A stretch of DNA of 64,000 nt from Kribbella soli (GCF_004331345.1 NZ_SJJZ01000002.1:1364001-1428000), one strand, 5' to 3'. Positions 1 through 9,210 are shown, counted from the first letter of the stretch. The notes: generated from the letters alone by a model not told the origin. Numbers and translations are program-made.

Positions 1-2117
1 GCCAGGCCGATCGGCAGCGCCGGATCGAACGACAGGCCGCCGTCGCGCTCGCGCAATCCGCCGAAGCCGGCCACCAGCGCGCTCCACGCGCCACCGAGCG
101 ACGCCATGTGCAGGCCGTCGCCGGTGTTGTGGTGCAGGTTGCGCATGTCGATCAGCGCGGCCTCGTACGCGTAGTCGTAGGCCAGATCCAGATGCCCGAC
201 CTCGGCCGCCATCACGGCCTGCACGCACGCCGACAACGACGAGTCCCGCACCGTGAGCCGCTCGTAGTAGTCGAAGTTCCGCGCCTTCTCCTCGGCGGTG
301 AAGGCGTCGCCACACCAGTACGTCGCCAGCATCAGGTCGGCCTGTTTCACCACCTGGGTCCGGTACAGCTGGAAGTACGGCGCGTGCAGCAGCAGCGGAT
401 ACCTGCCCTTGTAGGCCTCGAAGTCCCAGACCGCATATCCGGTGAAGCCTTCGGACTGCGGGTGTACGCCGAGGTCCGCGTCGTACGGCACGTACACGGC
501 CGCCGCCGCGTCCCGCCAGGCGGCCTCTTCCTCGCTGTCGACGCCGAACTCCCGCGCCTTGGCCGGCAGTTTCGCCGCGACCTCGGCCGCGGACCGCAGG
601 TTGCGCGCCGCCATCAGGTTGGTGAAAACGTTGTCGTCGGCAACAGCGCTGTACTCGTCCGGGCCGGTCACCCCGGGCAGGTGCCAACGGCCTGCGCGGT
701 CGTGGTGGCCGAGCGAGATCCACAACCGGGCGGTCTCGACCAGCAACTCGAGCCCGACCTCGTCGAGGAAGGCCTCGTCGCCGGTGGCCCGGTAGTACCG
801 CATGACGGCTTCGGCGATGTCGGCGTTGATGTGGAACGCCGCCGTACCCGCGGGCCAGTAGCCGGAGCACTCCTGGCCGCGGATCGTCCGCCACGGGAAC
901 GAGGCGCCCTTGAACCCGAGCTCCTCGGCTCGTTGCCTGGCCATCCGCAGCGTCGAATGTCGCCAGCGCAGCGCGTCGGCGGCCGCATCCGGCATCGTGT
1001 AGGTCAGCACCGGCAGCACGAAGCCCTCGGTGTCCCAGAACGTGTGCCCGTCGTACCCGGCTCCGGTCAGCCCCTTCGACGGGATCGCGCGCCGCTCGGC
1101 GCGCGCACCGGCCTGCAGGATGTGGAACAGCGCGAATCGCACCGCCTGCTGCAGCTCCGGGTGTCCCTGCACCTCCACGTCGGCGCCGTCCCAGAAGTCG
1201 TCCAGGAACTCGACCTGCTGCTTGGTCAACCCGTCCCAGCCGGAGAAGCGGGCACTCGCGAGCGCGGCCGCGACCTGGTCCCGGATCGCGGTCTCCGACC
1301 GCAGGCTGGACCAGCCGTACGTCAGGTACTTCACCACGCGCAGGCTCTCGCCCGGCTGCAGCTGGCAGATCACCGTGGTCCGCGCCCAGTCCTCGCGGAC
1401 GTCCTGGTCCATCGCGAAGCGGGCCGTAGTGTCCACCTCGTGCGACATCGCCGCGGCCATCAACTGCTGGCTGCGCGTCGTCCGGTGGATGAGGACGATC
1501 CCGTGCTCGCCGCCGTCATGGCTGACCGGCTTCAACGGGTTGTCCAGTACGGCGGCCACGCGCGGATCGTCGGACAGCTTCGGCTGCGCCTCGTTCGCGA
1601 CCAGCTCGGACTGGATCACGAACCGGGCCGGCTGGTCGACGGGCTCCACGACGTACTCGATCGCGGCCACCGCGCGCTGGGTGAGCGATACCAGGCGGCG
1701 GCTGCGGACCTTGATCCGCTTGCCGCCGGGTGACGTCCAGTCCACGTCGCGTTCGAGGATGCCGGTCCGGAAGTCCAATGAGCGCTCGTGTTTGGACAGG
1801 TAGCCGTAGCGGACGTCGAACGGCGAGTCGTCTACGAGTAGCCGGATCAGCTTGCCGTTGGTGACGTCGACCAAGGTCTGCCCGGACTCCGGGTAGCCGT
1901 AGCCGGCCTCGGCGTACGGCAATGGACGCTGCTCGTAGAACGAGTTCAGGTACGTGCCGGGAATCGCGTACGGCTCGCCCTCGTCGAGGTTGCCGCGCAG
2001 GCCGATGTGACCGTTCGACAGCGCGAACAGCGACTCCGCCTGCGCCAGCTTGTCCATGGCGAGCCGGGTCTCCCGCAGCCGCCACGGCTCGATCGGGTGG
2101 TGGCCTCGGTCGATCAT
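1..2117 (-). CDS. GH65 disaccharide phosphorylase, 3' end outside the window
   Basis: Inverting phosphorylase of glycoside hydrolase family 65 (maltose, trehalose or kojibiose phosphorylase group), which splits an alpha-glucosyl disaccharide with phosphate into beta-glucose 1-phosphate and a sugar. The translated reverse strand has the family acid motif TGPDEY with the catalytic Glu near residue 488, the downstream DDNVFTN block and a phosphate-site motif HMASLGGAW. The start is fixed by a 4-base ATGA overlap with the beta-phosphoglucomutase stop at 2114-2117. That partner converts the beta-glucose 1-phosphate product to glucose 6-phosphate, so the pair forms a phosphorolytic pathway. About 705 residues are visible and the end is cut off. 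The substrate cannot be read from sequence alone. No signal peptide, so cytoplasmic. Confidence 0.93.
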   Translation of the reverse strand, partial: MIDRGHHPIEPWRLRETRLAMDKLAQAESLFALSNGHIGLRGNLDEGEPYAIPGTYLNSFYEQRPLPYAEAGYGYPESGQTLVDVTNGKLIRLLVDDSPFDVRYGYLSKHERSLDFRTGILERDVDWTSPGGKRIKVRSRRLVSLTQRAVAAIEYVVEPVDQPARFVIQSELVANEAQPKLSDDPRVAAVLDNPLKPVSHDGGEHGIVLIHRTTRSQQLMAAAMSHEVDTTARFAMDQDVREDWARTTVICQLQPGESLRVVKYLTYGWSSLRSETAIRDQVAAALASARFSGWDGLTKQQVEFLDDFWDGADVEVQGHPELQQAVRFALFHILQAGARAERRAIPSKGLTGAGYDGHTFWDTEGFVLPVLTYTMPDAAADALRWRHSTLRMARQRAEELGFKGASFPWRTIRGQECSGYWPAGTAAFHINADIAEAVMRYYRATGDEAFLDEVGLELLVETARLWISLGHHDRAGRWHLPGVTGPDEYSAVADDNVFTNLMAARNLRSAAEVAAKLPAKAREFGVDSEEEAAWRDAAAAVYVPYDADLGVHPQSEGFTGYAVWDFEAYKGRYPLLLHAPYFQLYRTQVVKQADLMLATYWCGDAFTAEEKARNFDYYERLTVRDSSLSACVQAVMAAEVGHLDLAYDYAYEAALIDMRNLHHNTGDGLHMASLGGAWSALVAGFGGLRERDGGLSFDPALPIGL

Positions 2118-2857
2118 TGGTTCTCCATCAGCTCAGCGAGGTCCTGTACCACCACGTCGGCGCCGTGGGACTTCAGGTCGGCAGCCTGGCCGACGCGGTC
2201 CACTCCGATCACATACCCGAAGTGGCCCGCACGGCCGGCTGACACGCCGGCGAGTGCGTCTTCGTAGACCGCTGCCTGCGACGGCTCGAGGCCGAAGCCC
2301 TTGGCCGCGGCGAGGAACGTGTCCGGCGCGGGCTTTCCCTTCAGGCCCTCGGTCCGGATCGTCACGCCGTCGACGATCTGCTCGACGTACTGCGCGAGGC
2401 CGGTGACGTCGAGGACCTCGCGGGTGTTCGCGCTCGACGACACCACGGCCCGGCGGAGCCCGGCCTTCTCGGCGGCCTGCAGGTACCGCCGGGAGCCCTC
2501 GAACACGTGCACGCCCTCGGTCCGGATCCGCCGTTGCACGGCCTCGTTCTTCCGGTTGCCGAGGCCGTTCACGGTCAGCGCGGACGGTGGATCGTCGGCG
2601 GTGCCTTCCGGCAGCGTGATGCCGCGCGCGGTGAGGAAGTCCCGGACGCCGTTGGCCCGCGGCTTGCCGTCGACGTACGCGTCGTACTCCGCCCGCGCGT
2701 CGAACGCCTGGAAAGCGATCCCGTGCTGCGCCGCGTAGTCGCGGAGGAATTCGTCGAACATCTCTTTCCACGCGGCAGCATGAACGGCCGCGGTATCGGT
2801 GAGTACACCGTCCAGGTCGAACAAGCAGGCCTGGATCCCCGTAGGTAGTCCCAGCAT
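2114..2857 (-). CDS. pgmB: beta-phosphoglucomutase family HAD hydrolase
   Basis: A 247-residue HAD-superfamily protein that should isomerise beta-glucose 1-phosphate to glucose 6-phosphate. Motif I FDLDGVLTD is at residues 13-21 with both Asp residues, followed by motif II VVSSSAN, the Lys motif KGKPAPD and motif IV YEDALAG. The length fits the family. It is translationally coupled (ATGA) to the GH65 phosphorylase, the classic partner. A GGAG lies just before the ATG; an in-frame GTG three codons upstream is possible. A perfect 14-bp palindrome sits between the upstream sigma gene and this start. Confidence 0.93.
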   Translation of the reverse strand: MLGLPTGIQACLFDLDGVLTDTAAVHAAAWKEMFDEFLRDYAAQHGIAFQAFDARAEYDAYVDGKPRANGVRDFLTARGITLPEGTADDPPSALTVNGLGNRKNEAVQRRIRTEGVHVFEGSRRYLQAAEKAGLRRAVVSSSANTREVLDVTGLAQYVEQIVDGVTIRTEGLKGKPAPDTFLAAAKGFGLEPSQAAVYEDALAGVSAGRAGHFGYVIGVDRVGQAADLKSHGADVVVQDLAELMENQ

Positions 2858-2867
2858 GCTCTCCACA

Positions 2868-2881
2868 CTAGCGGCCGCTAG
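2868..2881. promoter_or_regulatory. 14-bp perfect palindrome between sigma factor and pgmB
   Basis: CTAGCGGCCGCTAG is a perfect palindrome. It contains the TAG stop of the sigma factor gene and lies directly upstream of the pgmB start region. It could be an operator for the pgmB-GH65 pair or chance; only one copy was seen. Confidence 0.25.
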
Positions 2882-3828
2882 GGGGTCAACCGATCCGGGA
2901 GGCCGAAGGCAGGAAAACGGGAATAGCCGAAAGTCATGATCTCGGCGATCTTCCCGTCGTGCACCCGCAGCACATCCAGCTTGAACGCCCGCCACACGGT
3001 GTCCCCCGGGCGCAGCAGGTACGACGCTGCCGCGGGCAACCTGTTCGCCGACGTCGGCACCAGCCGCCACTCGCCGTCGCGGTTCGGCCCGAGCCCTCGT
3101 TCGAACAGCGGAAGGCACGCGGTGAGGCCGTCGAACGACAACCGGTCGGGCGGCATCGAGATCCGCAGATCCTCGGCCGCGATCGCGATCGCTGCAGCGG
3201 CGTCACACCGCTGGTGCGCGTCGATGAAGCGCGCCAGCACCTCTCGCTCCTCTGCCGTCGACTGCGGCGCATTCCAGTCGCTCCGACGTGCCGGCAGGCG
3301 CTGCTGCATCGTCACCCGGGCTCGCTGGAGTGCACTGTTCGCAGCGGCGACGCTGGTGTCGAGCAACCCGGCAGTCTCCGCAGCCGACCAGCCGAGTACG
3401 TCGCGGGCGATCAGAGCGGCCCGCTGTCGAGCAGGCAACGACTGGAGCGCGATCAGGAACGTCAGCTCGATCGTCTCGCGGTCCACGGCGACCACGTCGG
3501 GCCGATCGTGAGACGGAGCGATCTCGTCGAGCAAACGGTCCGGGTACGGCTGCAACCACACCAGGTCTCTCGCGGTCGGCCGCCGTACGACGTCCAGGCA
3601 GATGTTCGTCGCGATCTTGTAGAGCCAGGCCCGGAAGTACGTGCGGCCGTCGTACGAGTCACGGGCACGCCATGCGCGCAAGAACGTGTCCTGCACCGCG
3701 TCCTCGGCCTCGTCGTACGACCCGAGCATCCGGTAGCAGTGCACGTGAAGCTCCCGCCGGTACTGCCCGGCCAGGGCGGCGAACGCGGTCTCGTCACCCG
3801 CGAACGCCGCCTCTTCCAAAGTCGTCAC
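2878..3828 (-). CDS. ECF sigma factor with C-terminal SnoaL-like domain
   Basis: A 316-residue RNA polymerase sigma-70 factor of the ECF class. The sigma-2 region is at about residues 10-75 (YRRELHVHCYRMLGS, EDAVQDTFLRAW, FRAWLYKIATN) and sigma-4 at about 125-180 (LPARQRAALIARDVLGWS). The last 120 residues form a SnoaL-like extension, as in ECF groups where this domain tunes activity. The GTG start overlaps the stop of the VOC gene by 4 bases (GTGA), so the two are translationally coupled. No anti-sigma gene is adjacent, consistent with control by the fused C-terminal domain. Its regulon is unknown. Confidence 0.88.
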   Translation of the reverse strand: MTTLEEAAFAGDETAFAALAGQYRRELHVHCYRMLGSYDEAEDAVQDTFLRAWRARDSYDGRTYFRAWLYKIATNICLDVVRRPTARDLVWLQPYPDRLLDEIAPSHDRPDVVAVDRETIELTFLIALQSLPARQRAALIARDVLGWSAAETAGLLDTSVAAANSALQRARVTMQQRLPARRSDWNAPQSTAEEREVLARFIDAHQRCDAAAAIAIAAEDLRISMPPDRLSFDGLTACLPLFERGLGPNRDGEWRLVPTSANRLPAAASYLLRPGDTVWRAFKLDVLRVHDGKIAEIMTFGYSRFPAFGLPDRLTP

Positions 3829-4238
3829 GGCCGGTGTCCTACCTCCTGGACCGTCCAGCCGTTGCCGTCCGGGTCCTCGAAGGACAGGAAGGTGCTGTAG
3901 TCGGAACGGTCCGGGTGCAGGCCGTCCTGCTTGCCCTGGGCGCCGAAGTGGAACGGTTCGCTGACCTCCACGCCACGCTCGACCAGCTCGGCCCGCGCCG
4001 CGTCGATGTCGGTGACCACCAGGTGCGTGCCCTGATAGGTGCCGGGTGTCGCCGAGGTCAGCCCGGTGCCGATGGTGATCGAGCACGCCGACCCGGGCGG
4101 GGTGAGCTGCACGACCCGGAACGAGTCGCCCGCCCGATGGTCGACGTCCTCGGCGAAGCCGAGCTGGTCGGTGTAGAACTTCTTCGCCCGATCCACGTCC
4201 GACACCGGTACGATCACGAGCTCGAGTTTCCAGTCCAT
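3825..4238 (-). CDS. VOC/glyoxalase-superfamily protein
   Basis: A 137-residue protein with the vicinal oxygen chelate fold: an N-terminal beta-alpha module (LVIVPVSDVDRAKKFYTDQ) and the C-terminal signature FEDPDGNGWTVQEV. Members include glyoxalases, dioxygenases and antibiotic-binding proteins, so the reaction cannot be assigned. It is the first gene of a minus-strand run and is coupled to the ECF sigma factor by a GTGA overlap, suggesting a joint stress or signal role. Start ATG at 4238. Confidence 0.85.
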   Translation of the reverse strand: MDWKLELVIVPVSDVDRAKKFYTDQLGFAEDVDHRAGDSFRVVQLTPPGSACSITIGTGLTSATPGTYQGTHLVVTDIDAARAELVERGVEVSEPFHFGAQGKQDGLHPDRSDYSTFLSFEDPDGNGWTVQEVGHRP

Positions 4239-4332
4239 GTGCGGCCTCCCGCGGTCACCGTCGGTCCAGTCTGACCGACATCCATGACCGTGTAACGCCG
4301 TACGAACCGAAAACTCATCGGCCGATCGATGA

Positions 4333-5334
4333 CTACTTTCCGGCAGCCTCGAAGATCCCGGCGAACCAGTCGAGCTGCGCCAGCTGCTGGTACGTCTGCC
4401 CGCCTTCGTGATTGTTGTAGTGGTAGACCTCGATGTCCTTCTGCTCGCTCCCGTAGTGGTTGAACGCGGCGAACACCGTCGACGGCGGGCAGGTGGCGTC
4501 CATCAGCGCGACCGAGAACAGCGCGGGCGCCGTGGCCAGCCGGCCGAGGTTGACGCCGTCGAAGTAGCTGAGTGTGTTCAGCGCCGCGTCGACGTCGTGC
4601 CGGAAACCCTTCAGGTAGCGCGTGATCTCGCCGTACGGGTCCTTGTCGGTGATCTGCAGCGCCCGCTGGAAGTGGCACAGGAACGGTACGTCGGGAGCGC
4701 AGCCGAGCAGCTCGATCCCCGCGAGCGGTGCGAGGCCGGCCGCGGCGATCGAGATGCCGCCGCCCTGGCTGCCGCCGCTGACGATCAGCTTGTCCGGATC
4801 CACGAACGGCGACGTCCGCGCCGCCTCGATGGCCCGCACCGCGTCGATGTACACGCGGCGGTAGTAGTACGTGTCCGGGTCGGTGATGCCCGCGGTCATG
4901 AAGCCGGGCGTGTGGTTCAGACCGGCGTACGGCGTGTCGTCCGGCGTACCGTCGGGGCCGCCGGAGCTGTAGCCCTGGCCGCGGGTGTCCATCACGAAGT
5001 GGGCGTAACCGGCCTGGGCCCACAGCGTGGTCGCGTGCGGGAAGCCGCGGCCACCGGAGTACCCGTGGTACTGCACCACGGTCGGCAGCGGGCCGTCCGT
5101 GCCCGCCGGAACGTGCAGCCAGCCCTTCACGGGCGAGCCGCCGAAGCCGGCGTACGTGACGTCGTAGGTGTCGATCACCGCGAGCTTGTTGTCGATCGGG
5201 GTGAACGTGGCGGACAGGTCGTCGGTGCGCGCCTTCTCGATGGACCGGCGCCAGAAGTCGACCAGGTCGGCGGGAGCGGCCACCTCGGGCCGGTACTCGC
5301 GGAGCTTGTCGAGGGAAAGGTCGAACATGGCCAT
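4333..5334 (-). CDS. CE7 acetyl esterase (acetylxylan esterase / cephalosporin-C deacetylase family)
   Basis: A 333-residue alpha/beta hydrolase of the AXE1/CE7 family, which removes acetyl groups from short acetylated sugars and oligosaccharides. The family motifs are all present: DTRGQG (residues 116-121), nucleophile Ser189 in GGSQGG, Asp279 in MDATCPP and His309 in NNHEGG. There is no signal peptide, as is typical for CE7, so it works on imported substrates. It is divergent from the PadR regulator and sulfatase operon; shared direct repeats lie between them, so co-regulation is likely. Two in-frame ATGs (5334 and 5328) are possible starts. Confidence 0.93.
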   Translation of the reverse strand: MAMFDLSLDKLREYRPEVAAPADLVDFWRRSIEKARTDDLSATFTPIDNKLAVIDTYDVTYAGFGGSPVKGWLHVPAGTDGPLPTVVQYHGYSGGRGFPHATTLWAQAGYAHFVMDTRGQGYSSGGPDGTPDDTPYAGLNHTPGFMTAGITDPDTYYYRRVYIDAVRAIEAARTSPFVDPDKLIVSGGSQGGGISIAAAGLAPLAGIELLGCAPDVPFLCHFQRALQITDKDPYGEITRYLKGFRHDVDAALNTLSYFDGVNLGRLATAPALFSVALMDATCPPSTVFAAFNHYGSEQKDIEVYHYNNHEGGQTYQQLAQLDWFAGIFEAAGK

Positions 5335-5411
5335 AAGGGAGAAACCTACGCCCACGAAGCACCCGGCGGAGAGCGGTGTCCACATCCGGTCGAGGCGCCG
5401 AACCCTTGACG

Positions 5412-5453
5412 GGGTATTCCACTTGTGGTGTCCTCTCGGGTATTCCACTTGTG
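5412..5453. promoter_or_regulatory. Two 16-bp direct repeats in the CE7 / PadR divergent region
   Basis: GGGTATTCCACTTGTG occurs perfectly at 5412-5427 and again at 5438-5453, a 26-bp centre spacing. The repeats fill the short gap between the divergent esterase and PadR genes. This arrangement fits a tandem operator bound by the adjacent PadR protein, but binding is inferred. Confidence 0.55.
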
Positions 5454-5474
5454 TCATACCAGTTGGAGGCGATC

Positions 5475-6062
5475 ATGAAGCTCGAGCACATTCTTCTGGG
5501 CGTGCTGCTGATGCGCCCCAGCACCGGCTACGACCTCAAGCGCTACATGGACGCCCGCGGGACGTTCCTGCGCCCCAACACCCAGATGAGCCAGGTCTAC
5601 CGCTGCCTGTCGTCGATGGAGGAGCGCGGCTGGGTCTGGCACACCGTCGAGCCCCGGCCGGGTGCCCAGGACGCCAAGACCTACCGGGTCACCGACGAAG
5701 GGATCACGGTGTTCATGGACTGGCTCACGGCGCCGTACTCCCCGACCACGATCTACACCCGGGATCCCGGGTTCTACGGGCGGCTCGCGTTCTGCGGGTT
5801 CCTCCAGCCCGACCAGGTGATCGAGCTGCTCGATCGGGAGATCCTCGCCCGGCAGCTGCAGATCAAGCGCTTCCGCGACCGCGACCGCTCCGTTCCCGAG
5901 GAGCCGGAGCTGCCGTACGACGCGGAGCTCCAGGCCCTGGTCGAGGAGCGGACGCACGAGCTCGGTTCGCTCTACATGGACCAGCACGTCGCCTGGTGCA
6001 TCGAGCTCCGCGAAGAGCTGCAGAGCCGCAGCTCCCAGCGGCGCATCCGCGCGGTCGACTGA
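5475..6062 (+). CDS. PadR-family transcriptional regulator
   Basis: A 195-residue PadR-type repressor. The N-terminal winged helix covers about residues 1-80 (LEHILLGVLLMRPSTGYDLKRY; YRCLSSMEERGWV) and a C-terminal dimerisation helix bundle follows. The start is chosen at ATG 5475 because GGAGG precedes it by 6 bases and the conserved domain begins there; upstream in-frame codons lie within the direct repeats. It stands 39 bp before the first sulfatase and divergent from the CE7 esterase, so it is the likely regulator of both. Its ligand is unknown. Confidence 0.92.
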   Translation: MKLEHILLGVLLMRPSTGYDLKRYMDARGTFLRPNTQMSQVYRCLSSMEERGWVWHTVEPRPGAQDAKTYRVTDEGITVFMDWLTAPYSPTTIYTRDPGFYGRLAFCGFLQPDQVIELLDREILARQLQIKRFRDRDRSVPEEPELPYDAELQALVEERTHELGSLYMDQHVAWCIELREELQSRSSQRRIRAVD

Positions 6063-6101
6063 CCGCAGGACCACGGTAGTTGCCCCCTCAGGAGCACAGC
6101 T

Positions 6102-7685
6102 ATGCCTACTTCCAGGCCGAACATCCTGTGGATCAGCACGCACGACATCAACCCGCATCTCGGGTGCTACACCGGGATCTGGCCGGGTGCCGAGCAGGCG
6201 TCCACGCCGCGCCTCGACGCGCTCGCCGCCGACGGGCTGCTGTTCGAGCAGGCCTTCGCCGCCGCCCCGGTGTGCGGGCCGTCCAGGAGCGCGATCATCA
6301 CCGGCTGCTTCCCGCCGGCGATCGGCACCATGCACATGCGAACGCGCGCCACTCCCCCGCCGGAGGTCCGGCTGCTGCCCGAGTACTTCCGGGCCGCGGG
6401 CTACTGGACCGGCAACACCGCGTTCACCGACTTCCAGGTCGACGTCCCCGAGCCGATGTACGACGAACTCGGCGACCACACGCACTGGCGGCTGCGGGAC
6501 GATCCGGAGCAGCCGTTCTTCATGGCGTTCCACAGCCTGATCACGCACGAGTCGCAGATCTACTTGAGCGACGAGGAGTTCGCCGCACGGACGCCCGACG
6601 CGCAGCGGGTGCAGAAGGCCGACGTTCCGCCGTACCACCCGGACACCGAGGTGTACCGGACGTCGTGGCGCCGCTATCTCGAGCTGATCAGCCAGATGGA
6701 CCACTGGGTCGGCACCATCCTCGACCAGCTCGAGGAGGACGGGCTCGCCGACAACACGATCGTCGTGTTCTGGAGCGACCACGGGCTCGGGATGCCGCGC
6801 GGCAAGCGATGGGCGACCGAGCTCGGGTTCCGCGAGCCGTTGATCGTCCGCTGGCCGGAGCGGATCGCGCCCGGATCGACGTACGCCGAACCGGTCGCGC
6901 TGATGGATCTGGCGCCGACGATGCTCGCGATGTGCGGCCTCGACGTGCCGGGACACATGCACGGCGAGGTGATCCTCGGGCCCGACGGCCGGGTCCAGGG
7001 CCGCAGCGAGTACGTCGTGAGCGCCCGGGACCGGATGGGCGAGGCCGAGGACACCTCCCGCTCGATCCGTGACCGCCGGTTCCGCTACACGCGCCATCTG
7101 CATCCGGACCGGTCGCCGATGGGCCACACCGAGTACCCGGACAACCTGTGGACCTGGAAGGAACTCCGCCGGCTGTTCGCCCAGGAAGCCCAGCAACAGC
7201 TGGCGTTCGGCGAACCGCCCTCGATCCTCACCGACCTGCAACGCTCGATCGTTGCCGCAAGCAAGCGTGCGCCGGAGGAGCTGTACGACGTCCGGAACGA
7301 CCCGCACGAGGAGCACAACCTCGCCGGGTTGCCCGGGTACGCCGACGTACAGGAGCGGCTCGACTCCGCGCTCGACACGTGGCTGGCCGAGGTCGGCGAT
7401 CTCGGGACCAGACCGGAGCGCGATCTGCTCGCTCGCTGGCGTCCCGACGGGCGACGTCCACGAGCCGCGGAGCCTGAAGTCGACAACCGAGACGGCCTGG
7501 TGGCGCTCACGGGGACGACGGACGGCTCCACGATCGGCTGGACAACCGACCCTCCCACGGCGGACCGCCGTCGGTGGCAGCTCTACACCGCCCCCTTCAC
7601 CCCATCCGCACCGATCTGGGTCAAGACCTGGCGGCTCGGCCACGAGCCCAGCGCAGACGTCCCGATCGCAGCACCCGCACGTTAA
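6102..7685 (+). CDS. Cys-type sulfatase (S1 family)
   Basis: A 527-residue arylsulfatase-fold enzyme that hydrolyses a sulfate ester or sulfamate. The signature CGPSR with the following TG is at residues 58-68; Cys58 should be oxidised to formylglycine by FGE encoded elsewhere. The metal motif near the N-terminus is ISTHDIN in place of the common DD pair, which recalls the N-sulfoglucosamine sulfohydrolase-like S1_8 group. The second metal site WSDHG is present. No signal peptide, so cytoplasmic. AGGAG precedes the ATG. It is the first structural gene of the operon. Confidence 0.92.
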   Translation: MPTSRPNILWISTHDINPHLGCYTGIWPGAEQASTPRLDALAADGLLFEQAFAAAPVCGPSRSAIITGCFPPAIGTMHMRTRATPPPEVRLLPEYFRAAGYWTGNTAFTDFQVDVPEPMYDELGDHTHWRLRDDPEQPFFMAFHSLITHESQIYLSDEEFAARTPDAQRVQKADVPPYHPDTEVYRTSWRRYLELISQMDHWVGTILDQLEEDGLADNTIVVFWSDHGLGMPRGKRWATELGFREPLIVRWPERIAPGSTYAEPVALMDLAPTMLAMCGLDVPGHMHGEVILGPDGRVQGRSEYVVSARDRMGEAEDTSRSIRDRRFRYTRHLHPDRSPMGHTEYPDNLWTWKELRRLFAQEAQQQLAFGEPPSILTDLQRSIVAASKRAPEELYDVRNDPHEEHNLAGLPGYADVQERLDSALDTWLAEVGDLGTRPERDLLARWRPDGRRPRAAEPEVDNRDGLVALTGTTDGSTIGWTTDPPTADRRRWQLYTAPFTPSAPIWVKTWRLGHEPSADVPIAAPAR

Positions 7686-7695
7686 GGAGCCGATC

Positions 7696-9210
7696 ATGCT
7701 CATCCGCCGCTGCAGCGCGCTACTCGCCGCTGCCGCCCTCGTCGTCGGCGCCGGTGCCTGTTCCGGCGCTGGTGCGAGTTCGTCCGCCGCCAGGACGCTG
7801 ACGATCGCGAACGTCCTCGACAACAACTCCTTCGACCCCACCCAGCTGAACATCGGCAACCAGATGCAGTACTGGTCGCCGGTCTTCGACACCCTGCTGA
7901 CGCGCGACAAGGACAACAAACTGAAGCCCTGGCTCGCGACGTCCTGGACGTACGACGCCAAGCGCACCACGCTCAACGTGAAGCTGAAGACCGGCGTGAA
8001 GTTCACCGACGGTACGCCGTTCGACGCGACCGTGGTGAAGGACAACCTGACCAACCTGGCCGCCGGGACCGGGCAGAACGCGTACATGAGCCGGTCGATC
8101 GCGACGTACCAGATTGTCAGCCCGACCGAGCTGAACCTGAAGCTGAAGGCGCCGGACCCTGGGCTGATCGACTACCTGGCCAGCGTCGGCGGCGTGATGG
8201 CGAGCCCGAAGTCGCTGAAAGCCAAGGATGTCGCGACCGTGCCGGTGGGCAGCGGGCCGTACGTGCTGGACAAGACCGGGACGGTTGCCGGTAGCACCTA
8301 TACGTACAAGCGGAACCCAGACTATTGGAACGCGTCCGCCTTCCCGTACGACAAGATCGTCATCAAGCCGATGACGGATGTGACCGCACGGCTGAACGCA
8401 CTCAAGTCCGGGCAGCTGAACGCGACGCTGACCGACACCAACTCGCTCGCGGACGCCAAGCGAACCGGGCTGACGGCCAACACGACGCCGGTCAACTGGA
8501 ACGGTCTGCTGCTGCTGGACCGCGAAGGCAAGCTGGTGCCGGCGCTCAAGGACCTGCGGGTGCGGAAGGCGATCAACTTCGCGTTCGACCGGGAGGCGAT
8601 CCTCAAGAACGTCTCGCACAGCGAAGGCGCGCTGACCACCCAGATCTTCAACGCCGCCGGCGACGGCTACGACAAGTCGCTCGACAGCATCTACAACTAC
8701 GACCCGGCGAAGGCCAAGCAGCTCCTCGCCGAAGCCGGCTACGGATCAGGTTTCTCGATCACGATACCGGAGTCGCCCGGGTTCGCGCAGTACAACGCGA
8801 TCATCGAGCAGCAACTGGCCGCGATCGGCATCAAGGTCAAATGGGTCAAGGTTCCGTCCAACGCGGTCATTCCGGAAATCCTGTCCGGCAAGTACCCGGT
8901 GGTGTTCATGACGCTGGGCAGCCAGTCCGCGTGGCAGGACATCCAGAAGGCCGTCACCCGCAAGTCGCCGTGGAACCCGCTGAAGGCCGGAGACCCGCAG
9001 CTGGACAAGCTGCTCGCCGCGGCCCAGAACGCATCGGAGGCGCAGCTGCCGGCCGCGATGAAGGCGGTCAGCAAGTGGCTCGTCGACAACGCCTGGTTCG
9101 ATCCGTGGTACCGCGAGAACAGCGTCTACCTGAGCGATGCGAAGACCGCGGTCGCCATGCAGGCCTACAACGTGGCGCCCGCGATCAGCTCGTTCTCCCC
9201 GAAGGAGTGA
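7696..9210 (+). CDS. ABC transporter substrate-binding lipoprotein, SBP_bac_5 (Dpp/Opp) family
   Basis: A 504-residue solute-binding protein of cluster C, the family that binds peptides, nickel or oligosaccharides. It has an N-terminal signal with a lipobox-like VGAGAC (Cys about residue 23) and typical family blocks (NSFDPTQLN, TWTYDAK, KFTDGTPFDA, VGSGPYVL, AINFAFDREAI). It begins 10 bp after the first sulfatase with GGAG before the ATG and is followed by the two permeases and ATPases. Next to sulfatases the ligand is more likely a sulfated sugar or small molecule than a peptide; that is inference. Confidence 0.92.
   Translation: MLIRRCSALLAAAALVVGAGACSGAGASSSAARTLTIANVLDNNSFDPTQLNIGNQMQYWSPVFDTLLTRDKDNKLKPWLATSWTYDAKRTTLNVKLKTGVKFTDGTPFDATVVKDNLTNLAAGTGQNAYMSRSIATYQIVSPTELNLKLKAPDPGLIDYLASVGGVMASPKSLKAKDVATVPVGSGPYVLDKTGTVAGSTYTYKRNPDYWNASAFPYDKIVIKPMTDVTARLNALKSGQLNATLTDTNSLADAKRTGLTANTTPVNWNGLLLLDREGKLVPALKDLRVRKAINFAFDREAILKNVSHSEGALTTQIFNAAGDGYDKSLDSIYNYDPAKAKQLLAEAGYGSGFSITIPESPGFAQYNAIIEQQLAAIGIKVKWVKVPSNAVIPEILSGKYPVVFMTLGSQSAWQDIQKAVTRKSPWNPLKAGDPQLDKLLAAAQNASEAQLPAAMKAVSKWLVDNAWFDPWYRENSVYLSDAKTAVAMQAYNVAPAISSFSPKE

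Noticed and set aside
108..1733. A 541-codon plus-strand frame
   Set aside because: It is antisense to the GH65 phosphorylase, whose catalytic motifs are intact on the other strand.
5454..8087. An 877-codon open frame on the minus strand over the PadR and sulfatase genes
   Set aside because: The plus-strand genes have clear families and motifs; the antisense frame is Arg/Val/Asp-rich and without domains.
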